This document shows positions 46,301-54,227 of a stretch of 64,000 nt of DNA, piece by piece. The position numbers and the translations under genes were made by a program. The DNA is taken from the NCBI RefSeq assembly GCF_003003255.1, contig NZ_PVTD01000014.1, positions 1-64,000 of the forward strand. The letters run 5' to 3'. Each line of letters starts with the position of its first letter. Within the stretch, counting starts at the first letter, position 1. The DNA comes from Aliiruegeria haliotis. Its GTDB lineage: Bacteria; Pseudomonadota; Alphaproteobacteria; Rhodobacterales; Rhodobacteraceae. The notes beneath the pieces are model-generated. The model did not search any database and was not told where the DNA came from. It saw nothing but the letters and a program-made list of their open reading frames with translations.

Positions 46301-48076
46301 GGTCCCTCCGCCGACCCGACCTTCGGCATCGGCTGTCACGCCCTTGCTTCGCAACTCGAACGTGTCAAGCACGGTGCCCTCGGTGTCCCGCCGCACAGCC
46401 GTATGCACGGTCACCGGATCGGCGAGCAACCGGTCGGCTGTCTCCTGACCGATCGACAGGCCCTGCCCCTCAAGGTTGAGAGAGATCGCGAAGATCCCAC
46501 CCAGTGGATCCCCCCGGCCAAAAAGGTCCGCGGTCACTTCACCGGTCAGGTCCTGGCCCGAAATTGCCGAGAACCGGGACAGGTCACGAGCTTGCACACG
46601 CCCCTCGCCGGAAACCTTCACACTGCGGTCCTGAATCCGGACATCGCCCAGAACCGACACGCCGTAGTCGGCGCCATCGGCATAGAGGCGCGTGATCTCC
46701 AGCGCACCGCCCTGTTGCCAGCCCAGCGCAACACCACCGGACACCGCATCGCCCACCGCCTGCGTCATCGCATCGTCGGCCAGCGCCAGCCCATCCACAT
46801 CGAATATCAGGTCGGCGGTGATCGCGGCTCCACCTTCGGTCTTGATCATGCCGACGCCGTTCAATGCCACGGTTTCGGCCTCGAAACCTTCCATCTGGGG
46901 CGCCTCGACCACGGCATCGAGCGTCCATTGTTCGCCCTGGCTCGCATCGAACGCGGCATCGAGTGTAACCTTCTGCAGGAAGCTGCCCGGCCCCGAGACC
47001 GGCAGACGCACCGGCGCGCCACTCGGATCGGCCAACTCGCCGTTCAGGGCAAAAGCCGTGGGCAGGCCATCGGCGCCGAGACTCAGGTTGCCGTCCAGCG
47101 ACAGGCTCTCTGCCGCGATGGTCAGTTCCGGCAGCTCCAGCGCCCCATCGGCGGCGCGCGACCCACTGGTCTTCAGCCGGATGTCCTCGCCAAAGAAGTC
47201 GTGAAACTCCGGTGGCAGCATCGGCGTGATGTCCCCGCCGATCTCCGCCGCGAAATCCGTTGCGCCCTCGCCCGAACCCTTCAACGTGACCCGGCCGGTC
47301 ACCCGGTCTTCGCCATCGGTGCGCAGCCCGATATCCGCTGCGAAATCCGACAGCGGACCCTGGCCTTCGATATCGAGGCCGAGCGACGGGTTGCCGGGCA
47401 CATTGATCAGCGAGGAAACCAGCCCTCCCGGCTCTTCCTCCAACTCGACATCCAGCGCAAGGACCCGGGTGTCGTTGACGAAGCTACCGACGATCGCGAT
47501 TCGGTCGTCTGGGCCGTCGGTTCGCACCGTGCGTAGCTCCACGTTGCCCTCCCCACCGGCGAGGATCACCGTGCCATCCAGCTCGAGTTCGGCCGCCTGG
47601 CCCAACACCGCTTCGCCAAGCTCGGCGCGTTCGATGGCAAACTTGTTCACCCTGATCGCAACGGGAAGTTCCGGAAGCGAGAAACCGGTCGCCTCGGCCT
47701 TCGGCGCCTTTGGGGCGTCCTCGGCCTCAGGGTCGGAAATGGGCAGCCGCGCAACGATCAATTCGCCCGCCGACAACTCCTCGACCGAAAGGTTGCCGCG
47801 CAGCATGGCCGCGCGGTTCCAGTCCAACACGACATCGCGCAGCGTCAGCCAGACGCCCTCGCTGTCGGCGATGGTCATCTCCTGCATGGTCGCATTGCCC
47901 GCGAGCAGGCCTTCGAACCCGGTGATGTTCACCTCTCGCCCGCCACCAGAGAGCGAATCCTGCAAGAAGCGCTGAATCATGCCGCCACCGTCATCCTGCG
48001 CGGCGACCGGCGTACCAAGCGGAACAAGCGCAGTTGTCAGGGTGGCAAGAAAGGCAACAGAGCGAAGCGTTTGCAT
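43337..48076 (-). CDS. tamB: TamB-like translocation and assembly module inner-membrane protein (DUF490)
   Basis: The 1579-residue protein has a short N-terminal hydrophobic anchor (about residues 5-26), a very long beta-rich periplasmic body and the conserved C-terminal TamB/DUF490 domain. That domain holds ADLTASLDDFVLTDPLLYRT, VIRGRLDILGQRLEMDDGTV, LPDDEVLARFLFGKSVTDLS and the final GIYFERDY. With TamA it forms a trans-envelope complex involved in outer-membrane protein insertion and, by current views, lipid transport in a hydrophobic groove. Unusually, residues about 600-1150 are a tandem array of about nine 61-residue units (see the repeat). It is longer than E. coli TamB (about 1260 residues). 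The start overlaps the tamA stop (TAATG), implying translational coupling. Confidence 0.93.
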   Translation of the reverse strand: MQTLRSVAFLATLTTALVPLGTPVAAQDDGGGMIQRFLQDSLSGGGREVNITGFEGLLAGNATMQEMTIADSEGVWLTLRDVVLDWNRAAMLRGNLSVEELSAGELIVARLPISDPEAEDAPKAPKAEATGFSLPELPVAIRVNKFAIERAELGEAVLGQAAELELDGTVILAGGEGNVELRTVRTDGPDDRIAIVGSFVNDTRVLALDVELEEEPGGLVSSLINVPGNPSLGLDIEGQGPLSDFAADIGLRTDGEDRVTGRVTLKGSGEGATDFAAEIGGDITPMLPPEFHDFFGEDIRLKTSGSRAADGALELPELTIAAESLSLDGNLSLGADGLPTAFALNGELADPSGAPVRLPVSGPGSFLQKVTLDAAFDASQGEQWTLDAVVEAPQMEGFEAETVALNGVGMIKTEGGAAITADLIFDVDGLALADDAMTQAVGDAVSGGVALGWQQGGALEITRLYADGADYGVSVLGDVRIQDRSVKVSGEGRVQARDLSRFSAISGQDLTGEVTADLFGRGDPLGGIFAISLNLEGQGLSIGQETADRLLADPVTVHTAVRRDTEGTVLDTFELRSKGVTADAEGRVGGGTSDLALKAALTDVGLVMPGHEGALTIEGQAREQAPGDWNVGVDLDGPYDLSGNVSGRVKPGESDVALDLAMPDISPLVEGHEGPVKVTGTAAETDETGKWALDLDVLGPYELTAAVEGIYGAGASDLALDVALPDISPLVPGHEGSVKIVGTAAEAEAGAWSLDLDADGPYDVAANVEGVYAPNATDVALALSLPDIAPLVPGHTGAVDLQGNVAQGDAGAWQFMLDGTGPYDAALDLDGSMGGGPGEVTLSAGLPDVSPLVPGLTGPFKAEGTAIDNGDGLWKIDFDAGGPLDGAATVDGVVGGGKSDLVLDISVPDLSPLVPQLRGPLDAKGTASEIGDGRWDVDLDVDGPYGAEADVAGAVGATGTDVALNIAVPDIAPLVPGHRGSVSAAASARQAEDGSWGLDVDAKGPYSSAITAGGTYGGGKSALQFEASLPDIAPVAPGLTGPVSLKGTAAEAGEGPWDVDLDAGGPYDSTAQIAGTVGVDNTAVDLTVSIPSVSPFAPGVSGSFNASGSVAQQADGYALELATNGPQGVSSNVSGTVAADFSTVNVQAAGAAPLGLANRALAPNSILGTANFDISVNGAPSLQAVNGTVSVNGAQLSLPEFQQTLNGITVQVGLNGENVQLDVSANGPAGGSVGANGTVQLAGGFNADLTASLDDFVLTDPLLYRTSLSGGATIVGPLLGGANVEGKINVGRTEIRVPDGGLGFGGAIPNMRHINEPGAVHLTRERAGLVEDEKKNAEGGGGGGVGGPVYGLDIIVSAPEQIFIRGRGLDTELGGTVVVTGTTANPNPVGEVEVIRGRLDILGQRLEMDDGTVSMAGGLQPYLDLTATSKRNEFEFLARITGPVDDPKFDLASVPDLPDDEVLARFLFGKSVTDLSALQAVQMASALATLAGKGGPGLLGGVRQGLGLDDLDLATTDDGETEVRAGKYISDNIYTEFVAGSDGDTEFDVNVDVSKNFTVKGTADSKGDSSIGIYFERDY
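44627..46276 (-). repeat. Array of about nine 61-codon repeats inside tamB
   Basis: Within tamB the motif LPDIxPLVPGHxG recurs every 183 bases, nine times: LTDVGLVMPGH, MPDISPLVEGH, LPDISPLVPGH, LPDIAPLVPGH, LPDVSPLVPGL, VPDLSPLVPQL, VPDIAPLVPGH, LPDIAPVAPGL, IPSVSPFAPGV. Each is followed at fixed spacing by W.LDLD..GPYD and then a strand pair. Outer units are diverged, inner ones more alike. The units presumably stack as rungs that lengthen the groove. Confidence 0.85.
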
Positions 48077-49962
48077 TAGAATGCCTGTCCGATCCCGATG
48101 TAGAGTTGAACCTTCTCGGCGTCGTCAGGACCGCCGTCGACAGGGGTGGCGATGTCGACCCGGATCGGCCCGAAACCCGTCTTGTAGCGCACACCGATGC
48201 CCGCACCGCTCATCCAGCGGCCCGAACCGTCATAGAATTCCTCGGCGCCGACATAGCCCGCGTCGTAGAAACCGACGACGCCAAGGTTGCCACGCACATA
48301 GCTGCGGACTTCGCCCGACAGGGCAACGTAGGACCGGCCGCCGATGATCGTTCCGTCGATCTCTCCGGTTCCGAGCGACTGGTAGGGCTGACCGCGAACC
48401 GAGCCGCCGCCACCGGCGAAGAACAGGTAGTCCTGCGGCGCGTCCGGGATCTCGGGTCCGAACAGGCTGCCATATTGAACCCGGGCCGCCAGGACCGTGT
48501 TCCGCGCCTCACCAAGGCCGTAATAGTACCGCCCGTCGATTTCCAGCAATCCGCCGGTTTCCATGTTCTCGATGCCGGTAAACGGCCGGAGTTCGGTGTC
48601 GAGGTAGAAGCCCTTGGTGGCATCGAACTCGTCGTCCCGCTTGTCCCATTCCAGCGCGAACGGAAAGGAGACCATCGAATACTCACGTTCGCCGAAGGCA
48701 TCCTCTACTTCGGAGGCGCGGAAATCGATGCCTGCGGCGAGTTCCAACTCATCGGAGATGTGCCAGGCAATACCCCCGCCGACCTCGACCGTGGTCGCAA
48801 TGTACCCGGGTTCGTCCTCGTGTTCGATGTAACCACGCAACAGCGCATCCACGTCATGATGGAAGGTTGCCGGTCTGCGGAATAGGCCACCCACACGGTA
48901 GTCGACGCCATTGTTCTCCGCCGTGGTTCCGATATTCTCGATATCCAGTTCGAACCGCAGGTTTTCCGCCCCGCCGAACAGGTTGCGGTGCATCCAGTAG
49001 GCATTGATCCGCCCACCTTCCTGGCTGGAGATCTCGGCGCCGAAACCCAGTCTGCGCCGCTTCTCTTCCAGCACGTCGGTTTCGATGGTGATCTGATCGC
49101 CCGGACCGACCGCTTCGGCTTCTCTCATCGACACGGAACGGAAAGCGCCGGATCGGCGCAGGCGTTCCGCCGCATCGTTCAGCTCATCGGGGCTGAATGT
49201 CTCTCCGGTCGGCACGCCTGCTATGGCAACGATCCTTTCGGCCCGCACACGCTGGTTGCCGCGCACGACCATCTCTCCGAACCGGAGCTTTGGTCCCGGA
49301 TCCACGGTCAGCCGCGACGCAATCGTCGACGTTGCGTGGTCGCCGACGATATCCTCGTCCGCCAGAAAGACCTTCGCATGTCCGGCGTCGCGCCAGGCGA
49401 TGGCAGCGGTTTTTGCGGCGTCGCCGATCAGACCGGACTTGGCCACCTCCCCACGCTTGTATCCCTCCGGCAACTCGGTTTCCGGCGCCAGCGGCTTCAC
49501 GCTCGCCTCGGAGAACTTGAACTCCGGCCCGGGCTGGACGGTGATCACGGCATTGCGGATCGTCGACGGCGGGCTCAGTGGCGAAATGTCGGCGGCTTCC
49601 CGGCCATCCAGTTTGACGCTGATCACGCCGCTGTAGCGCCCCTCCCCGTAGAGGACCGAGATCAGGCGCTTGTATTCGGCCCGTGCCGTGGCCAACGTGT
49701 CCGATGCATCAGGCGGCGGCGGAACTTCCCCGGGCTCGCGGCGCCACGGCGTGTACCATTTCGGCTGTGCGGCTTCGACCGCGGCGGTCCGCTCGTCCAG
49801 CGCCCTTTTCAGAAGCGACGAGTTCTCCAGCTTGGCCTTCAGCGCATCATCCACGCCGGGAGCGTTCAAGGTCACCGAGTCCAATGCAAACGCTGGACCG
49901 GCAGCGAGGCCGATAGCGGCAGCCGCGACAAGGCGCAGCAGGGGGGAAGCTGTATGTGACAT
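48076..49962 (-). CDS. tamA: TamA-like outer-membrane assembly protein (Omp85 family)
   Basis: The 628-residue precursor has a leader (about residues 1-26, ending GPAFA), POTRA-type domains (about 30-280: VDPGPKLRFGEMVVRGNQRV, ERIVAIAGVPTGETFSPDEL, then EKRRRLGFGAEIS), and a C-terminal 16-strand barrel. The barrel includes FFAGGGGSVRGQPYQSLGTG, the conserved VRGY/F-type motif of Omp85 L6, and GIGVRYKTGFGPIRVDIATP with the family's last-strand pattern ending in GIGQAF. It docks with TamB across the periplasm. I choose the fifth-codon Met; the upstream Met is also possible. Its stop overlaps the tamB start. Confidence 0.92.
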   Translation of the reverse strand: MSHTASPLLRLVAAAAIGLAAGPAFALDSVTLNAPGVDDALKAKLENSSLLKRALDERTAAVEAAQPKWYTPWRREPGEVPPPPDASDTLATARAEYKRLISVLYGEGRYSGVISVKLDGREAADISPLSPPSTIRNAVITVQPGPEFKFSEASVKPLAPETELPEGYKRGEVAKSGLIGDAAKTAAIAWRDAGHAKVFLADEDIVGDHATSTIASRLTVDPGPKLRFGEMVVRGNQRVRAERIVAIAGVPTGETFSPDELNDAAERLRRSGAFRSVSMREAEAVGPGDQITIETDVLEEKRRRLGFGAEISSQEGGRINAYWMHRNLFGGAENLRFELDIENIGTTAENNGVDYRVGGLFRRPATFHHDVDALLRGYIEHEDEPGYIATTVEVGGGIAWHISDELELAAGIDFRASEVEDAFGEREYSMVSFPFALEWDKRDDEFDATKGFYLDTELRPFTGIENMETGGLLEIDGRYYYGLGEARNTVLAARVQYGSLFGPEIPDAPQDYLFFAGGGGSVRGQPYQSLGTGEIDGTIIGGRSYVALSGEVRSYVRGNLGVVGFYDAGYVGAEEFYDGSGRWMSGAGIGVRYKTGFGPIRVDIATPVDGGPDDAEKVQLYIGIGQAF

Positions 49963-50668
49963 CACCGCTATCACTAACTTGCGGCAGGATTGTTTCCAAA
50001 CCTCGCCTCCGGCCCTTCGCGGCTTTGCGGGTGCGTTGTTACAACGACGCTACACTTGCATCGGACTTTCCTACGCACCCCTCCGATTGCGATCATCACG
50101 TCCCGCTTCGACGCGTTCCGGACCTCCGGCGTCTGACTGTCTATCCGGCGGCACCGATGGCTCCATTAAAATTTATATTTCTCAATAACTTGGCAAGATT
50201 CACGCCGATTCCACCCGCGCCAGATTCCCCTCTGGCGACCGGGGTTTTGCGCAGCGGGATGGGTGGATCGGCAATGTCTGGGCACTCTTCCGCCAAGCAT
50301 GGGCTGAATCCCGCCGATTGGCATGGAGCGCCGGCGGCGGGCACTGTCCAGGAACGAGCAAGTGTTCGCGCCGAAACGGGCGCAGTCGGGCAGTGCGCCC
50401 GGGCGCGCGGAGATTGGCAACCCAGGCAACGGCATCCGTTAAGTTTTTTCCAGCGTGGAAACATGGGCCGGGAATCGGCGTCCGTTCTCCGGGTCTCAGC
50501 GACAAGTCCATTTCAGGCGCGGACACTCAAACTGCACGGACCCACGGCAATCACTGTCCCCGTCCACGCCTGTGTTGGCCACACGGTTCGCCGGTGTGTC
50601 TGGCAGAGTGTCCGAAGCGACCGCGTTACGGTCTCGCCAAGGCACCGTACCGGACGTAAGTTCGGGAT
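49963..50668. other. Long intergenic region upstream of tamA
   Basis: About 700 bases with no supported gene, holding the tamA (leftward) and SRAP (rightward) promoters. An AT-rich patch near 50160-50195 stands out from the surrounding GC-rich sequence, but I cannot assign it a function. Confidence 0.45.
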
Positions 50669-51286
50669 ATGCCCGGACGATTGTTTCTTTGCCGTGACCG
50701 CGCGGACCTGGCTGCGTCTTGCGGCGTGCCCAAGAGCGCGGTTCCCCACGTGCCAGCCCGCCGAAACATCGCCCCAGGGCAGGACGTGCTGGTCCTGACC
50801 GGAGACGCCATCGTTCCAATGCGTTGGGGGATCATCCCCGTCGGGCGGAAGAATGCACGCGGTCGCCCTGTGATGGAGACCATCGTAAACGCCCGGTCGG
50901 AAACCCTGTTTGACAAATCCGCCTTCGCGGGCACGGGGCGGGCGTTGCTGCTCGCGGACGGTTGGTACGAATGGACCGGAAAGCGCGGGCGCAAGACGCC
51001 ATGGCGCATCCGCCCCCGCGACGGATCGTTACTCCCCTTCGCGGCCATCACGGATACGTGGATCGCCCCGGACAACCGGGAGGTCCACCAGGTGGCCCCG
51101 CTTACCTGCGCACCAAATGGCGATGTCGCCCCCTACCATGACCGCATGGGTGTGCTGCTTGCTACCGGGCACTGGCAGGTATGGCTGGATGCCCCGCCGG
51201 AGCAGGTCCGGGAGCTTTTTCGCCCCGCACCCGACGGGTCCATGCATATTGAGCCCGCGGACGACGTCGACTGGACCGCACCCTGA
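50669..51286 (+). CDS. SRAP-domain (YedK/HMCES) protein lacking the catalytic Cys2
   Basis: The 205-residue protein has the SRAP fold markers: RRNIAPGQDV (residues 31-40), MRWGIIPVG (51-59), NARSETLFDK (74-83), LLADGWYEWTG with Glu101, and YHDRMGVLL with His157. SRAP proteins normally begin Met-Cys-Gly-Arg; after Met removal the free Cys2 crosslinks to abasic sites in single-stranded DNA. Here the start is Met-Pro-Gly-Arg, so the crosslinking residue is absent while Glu and His are kept. There is a Cys at residue 8, but not at the N-terminus. It may be a non-crosslinking paralogue or use another chemistry. The frame leaves no alternative start with Cys. It lies upstream of the ParA gene. Confidence 0.85.
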   Translation: MPGRLFLCRDRADLAASCGVPKSAVPHVPARRNIAPGQDVLVLTGDAIVPMRWGIIPVGRKNARGRPVMETIVNARSETLFDKSAFAGTGRALLLADGWYEWTGKRGRKTPWRIRPRDGSLLPFAAITDTWIAPDNREVHQVAPLTCAPNGDVAPYHDRMGVLLATGHWQVWLDAPPEQVRELFRPAPDGSMHIEPADDVDWTAP

Positions 51287-51439
51287 GACAGACGATGGAC
51301 TTCCGGTTGGCGGCATCCGCGCCACCCGGCCGGAGCAAGGCTCGCAGACCTGTCCATTTGCCCCACCCCGGCCTATTGTGCGACCGCAGCATTTGCGCCA
51401 CGATCCCGACAGCCAAGCATCAGAACCGGGGGGCTGACC

Positions 51440-52078
51440 ATGGCCGGATACACATTGACCGTTGCGCAGCAAAAGGGCGGCTCCGGAAAGACCACCGTCG
51501 CCGTGAACCTTGCCGTACACCTTCTGGCGCAGGGGCACAGCGTTGCCGTGCTCGACACCGATCCGCAAGGCTCGCTCGGCCGCTGGTTCATGACCCGGCA
51601 TGAAGCCACCGGCGGCGAACCGGGCATGGAGTTCTCGACCGCCTCCGCCTGGGGTGTTGGATATGAGTGCGACAAGCTGAAGAAAACCAATGACTTCGTG
51701 ATCGTCGACACGCCCCCGAAGGCCGACAGCGACTTGCGGCCAGCGCTGCGGGAGGCCGACCTCGTGATTGTGCCGGTCTCTGCCAGCCAGCTCGATATCT
51801 GGGCGACGGAAGCCGTGCTCGAACTCGTGGACCGCACGCGCAGACCCGCACTGACGGTTCTCAACCGGGCCCGCGCCGGAACGCGCCTCGCAGGAGAGAT
51901 CACCGACCAGATGGGTGACCTCGACGCTCCGGTCGCCGAAACCGTCCTTGGCAATCGCGTGGTCTATGCCGAAGCGCTCGGTCTGGGCTTTGGCGTCACC
52001 GAACGACAGCGGACGAGCGCCGCCGCCAGCGAAATTGCCGCGCTCGCGGAAGAAATCGTGGCACTTCTGGAGGCTTGA
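51440..52078 (+). CDS. ParA/MinD-type ATPase (orphan)
   Basis: The 212-residue protein carries a deviant Walker A QQKGGSGKTTVAVNLA (residues 10-25), Walker A' VAVLDTDPQGSLGRW and Walker B VIVDTPPKAD, the ParA signature. It lacks the N-terminal DNA-binding domain of plasmid ParA and resembles the short chromosomal ParA-like proteins that position protein complexes on the nucleoid or membrane. No parB or parS is nearby, so chromosome partition is unlikely. It converges with the META lipoprotein gene, with only nine bases between the two stops. Confidence 0.9.
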   Translation: MAGYTLTVAQQKGGSGKTTVAVNLAVHLLAQGHSVAVLDTDPQGSLGRWFMTRHEATGGEPGMEFSTASAWGVGYECDKLKKTNDFVIVDTPPKADSDLRPALREADLVIVPVSASQLDIWATEAVLELVDRTRRPALTVLNRARAGTRLAGEITDQMGDLDAPVAETVLGNRVVYAEALGLGFGVTERQRTSAAASEIAALAEEIVALLEA

Positions 52079-52087
52079 AGCGGGGTG

Positions 52088-52477
52088 TCAGTGCGATTGG
52101 GCGCGAAACACCATTTCCCGGCCCGTGTCGTCCGTCAAAATCAGCACCGGTCCGCTGACCTCGACAAGGTGCGCGGCTTGAAGGGCCTCCAGGTACCCTT
52201 GCTCCGCGGCCATGTCCGGGCACATCCTGCGGGTCGCGTTCGGCTGGGCAACCTCTATCCAGGGATAAACAAGGCTCTGGGCAGCGCTGAAGTCATTGCA
52301 CGGACCCTGCCCGACCACGCGGCCGCGCTCGGGGAATCGGATGGTCGCAGGCCATTCAACCGGCGCGCCGTGCATCTCCTCCAACCGATACGTCGCCTCG
52401 CGATTCGCATAGCCCGATATCGTTTCGTCTGCACATCCGGCGACCAGCGCCACCCCCACCAGAACCGTGAACCGCAT
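52088..52477 (-). CDS. META-domain (HslJ-like) lipoprotein
   Basis: The 129-residue product has a lipoprotein leader ending LVAGC (residues 11-15), so the mature protein is anchored at Cys15. The body holds META-type features: the ATIRFPERGRVVGQGPCNDF segment followed by FSAAQ, similar to the A..F......V.G..GCN.Y of the family, and a conserved Cys pair (CNDF, MCPDM). HslJ and relatives are envelope stress proteins of poorly known role. GGAGGAG precedes the ATG. The longer frame into the NUDIX gene is a shadow. Confidence 0.8.
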   Translation of the reverse strand: MRFTVLVGVALVAGCADETISGYANREATYRLEEMHGAPVEWPATIRFPERGRVVGQGPCNDFSAAQSLVYPWIEVAQPNATRRMCPDMAAEQGYLEALQAAHLVEVSGPVLILTDDTGREMVFRAQSH

Positions 52478-52623
52478 CCGCTCCTCCGCCGTGACACCCC
52501 AAGGGTCGTGTCCAGGGACGTCGGAGGCAAGCCAAAAAGGACAACGCATCCGCGCGCATGGACGACTTGCCTGCCCCCGCACAAGCTGCACCATGCACAA
52601 CTGCGGAGCTTGAAGGATCTTTG

Positions 52624-53244
52624 ATGGAAAACACCTGGCTTGCCCACGCCAAGCGCCTGCAGGCGCTCGCCGCAACCGGACTGCACTACAGCCGCGACCC
52701 GTTCGATATCGAACGGTTCGAGGAGATCGACGACATCGCACGCGACATGATTGCCCGGCTGGCCGATACGCCGGTGGAGCGCCTGTCGGGACTTCCCGAG
52801 CCGCAGGAAGGCTATGCCACGCCGAAGATCGACATTCGCGCCGCCGTGATCCGCAACGACCGGATCCTGCTGGTGCGGGAAAAGCGCGATGGCAAATGGA
52901 CCATGCCTGGCGGCTTTGCCGACATCGGACTGACAGCGTCCGATTGCGCGGTAAAAGAGACCTGGGAGGAAGCCACCCTGCCTGTCCGGGTACTGAAGCT
53001 CTACGAGTTGCGCCACAGGGCGAAGCAACCCGGTGCCCCTGACTACCGTGATTTCTACAAGTTCTTCTTTCTGTGCGAGGCGGACGATGCAACCGAGCCC
53101 GCGCCCGGCCCCGAAACCTCCGGCGCCGCGTTCTATCTGCCGGACGCCCTTCCGGAGATGTCGCTGGGACGCTCCGGCCCGCAGGATGTGGACCGCGCAT
53201 TCGTCCACTGGAGGGACCGGGACCGGCCCACGGACTGGGACTAG
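52624..53244 (+). CDS. NUDIX hydrolase with N-terminal Nudix_N_2-type domain
   Basis: The 206-residue protein has a helical N-terminal domain (LQALAATGLHYSRDPFDIER) found in ADP-ribose and nucleoside-diphosphate-sugar NUDIX enzymes. A NUDIX fold follows, with the box GGFADIGLTASDCAVKETWE E (residues about 99-119). The KE..EE core that binds metal is kept, but the first Glu of the box is Leu and the usual Gly after EE.x is Thr, so the box is atypical. It would cleave a nucleoside diphosphate linked to another group. It overlaps the convergent SDR gene by four bases and is divergent from the META gene. AAGGATC precedes the ATG. Confidence 0.85.
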   Translation: MENTWLAHAKRLQALAATGLHYSRDPFDIERFEEIDDIARDMIARLADTPVERLSGLPEPQEGYATPKIDIRAAVIRNDRILLVREKRDGKWTMPGGFADIGLTASDCAVKETWEEATLPVRVLKLYELRHRAKQPGAPDYRDFYKFFFLCEADDATEPAPGPETSGAAFYLPDALPEMSLGRSGPQDVDRAFVHWRDRDRPTDWD

Positions 53245-54089
53245 TCGCCGTTCACCATCTGCCTGAAGTGATCCGCAAGGTGCCGTTTTCCATGCCGCTC
53301 GCCCACCATGTCGGCCCCCATGGCGCTCAGGAAAAACCGCGCCGGTCCGCTGACATGTGCTGGCGTCACATAGGGCAGGATCGCCAAGACAGCCCGGCGC
53401 AGCCCGTCCGGCAAGCGGGTCAGCCGCATTGGTCGTTCGAGAGTGTCGAACGCGAGCCGGGCCAGTTCTTCGTGGGTGAAGACGTCTGGACCGCCCACGG
53501 GCAGTTCCACGCGCCCCGCCTCGATGGCGTCCGCTGCGGCGCTGGCGAGGTCCGCCCCATGGATCGGGTTCAGCCGTCGCTGGCCGTCGCCAAAGATCCA
53601 GACACGCCCGCCCCGTGCCATGTTCAGGAAATCCTCCATGTCGGAGAAAAACCCCGAAGGGCAGATCACGGTCGCGGCGATATCCGTCTGCCGGAGACGC
53701 TCGACAAAGGCCTGTTTTGCCTCGACCAGCGAGACGCCTCGCATTGTCTGTGCATTCAGAACATGTACGTAGGCAAAACGGCCCACGCCTGATGCGCATG
53801 CCGCATCCAACAGGTTGGCGTTGGCCTGGTAGTCCACGTCGCGATAGCTCAACCCGTCCCTTTGCCGCGTGATCCCCAGCGCAGAAACCACAAGGTCCGC
53901 ACCCGCCATAACGCCGAGCGTCTCCGCCCGGGTTGGTTGCACTTCGACGAGCGTCCCGCCGAGACCACTCTTGGCGGCTTTCACCCTGTCCCGGACCAGC
54001 GCGCGGACCTGCCAACCCCGGTCAAGGTATTCCCGCACGAGATGCCGACCGAGGTATCCGGTCGCGCCGGCGATACAAACGGTTTTCAC
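53241..54089 (-). CDS. NAD(P)-binding SDR (NmrA/atypical) oxidoreductase-like protein
   Basis: The protein is an atypical short-chain dehydrogenase with a glycine-rich GATGYLGRH opening (TVCIAGATGYLGRHLVREYL), FAYVHVLNAQ, an ATVICPSGFF stretch and the domain order of NmrA-like proteins that bind NAD(P) and often act as redox sensors or reductases. The classical Tyr-x3-Lys is not evident. I place the start at GTG 54089 (282 residues), because AAAGGA lies seven bases upstream and the Rossmann strand begins at once. An ATG at 54119 would add ten residues (MTKQSEKDIA) and has no ribosome site. It is divergent from a TetR regulator that probably controls it. Confidence 0.85.
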   Translation of the reverse strand: MKTVCIAGATGYLGRHLVREYLDRGWQVRALVRDRVKAAKSGLGGTLVEVQPTRAETLGVMAGADLVVSALGITRQRDGLSYRDVDYQANANLLDAACASGVGRFAYVHVLNAQTMRGVSLVEAKQAFVERLRQTDIAATVICPSGFFSDMEDFLNMARGGRVWIFGDGQRRLNPIHGADLASAAADAIEAGRVELPVGGPDVFTHEELARLAFDTLERPMRLTRLPDGLRRAVLAILPYVTPAHVSGPARFFLSAMGADMVGERHGKRHLADHFRQMVNGD

Positions 54090-54104
54090 GGCAATATCCT
54101 TTTC

Positions 54105-54184
54105 TGACTGCTTGGTCATTTATAGCATTTTCGACTGCCCGGCCAATCAGGAAAATGACCACTGCGTCAGTGACCACTTGGTCA
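54105..54184. promoter_or_regulatory. Three TGAC-N6-GTCA operator-like sites between SDR and TetR genes
   Basis: Three 14-bp inverted repeats of the form TGAC-N6-GTCA lie in the divergent region: 54105-54118 (TGACTGCTTGGTCA), 54156-54169 (TGACCACTGCGTCA) and 54171-54184 (TGACCACTTGGTCA, perfectly palindromic outside the centre). The last two start 15 bases apart. Such half-sites are typical TetR-family operators. If the SDR starts at 54119, the first site would overlap its coding start, another reason to prefer the GTG. Confidence 0.7.
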
Positions 54185-54227
54185 GGAATAACCGTTGCGC
54201 TACAATGCGCTGAAGGGAGCGAGATGC

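Noticed and set aside
45671-47536. Plus-strand open frame of 621 codons opposite tamB
   Set aside because: Shadow created by the regular codon use of tamB; composition is not protein-like and no start signal is present.
48988-49959. Plus-strand open frame of 323 codons opposite tamA
   Set aside because: Antisense shadow of tamA; the real gene has POTRA and barrel motifs.
50118-50700. Several opposed frames in the tamA-SRAP gap
   Set aside because: All are GC-rich chance frames with Arg/Pro bias.
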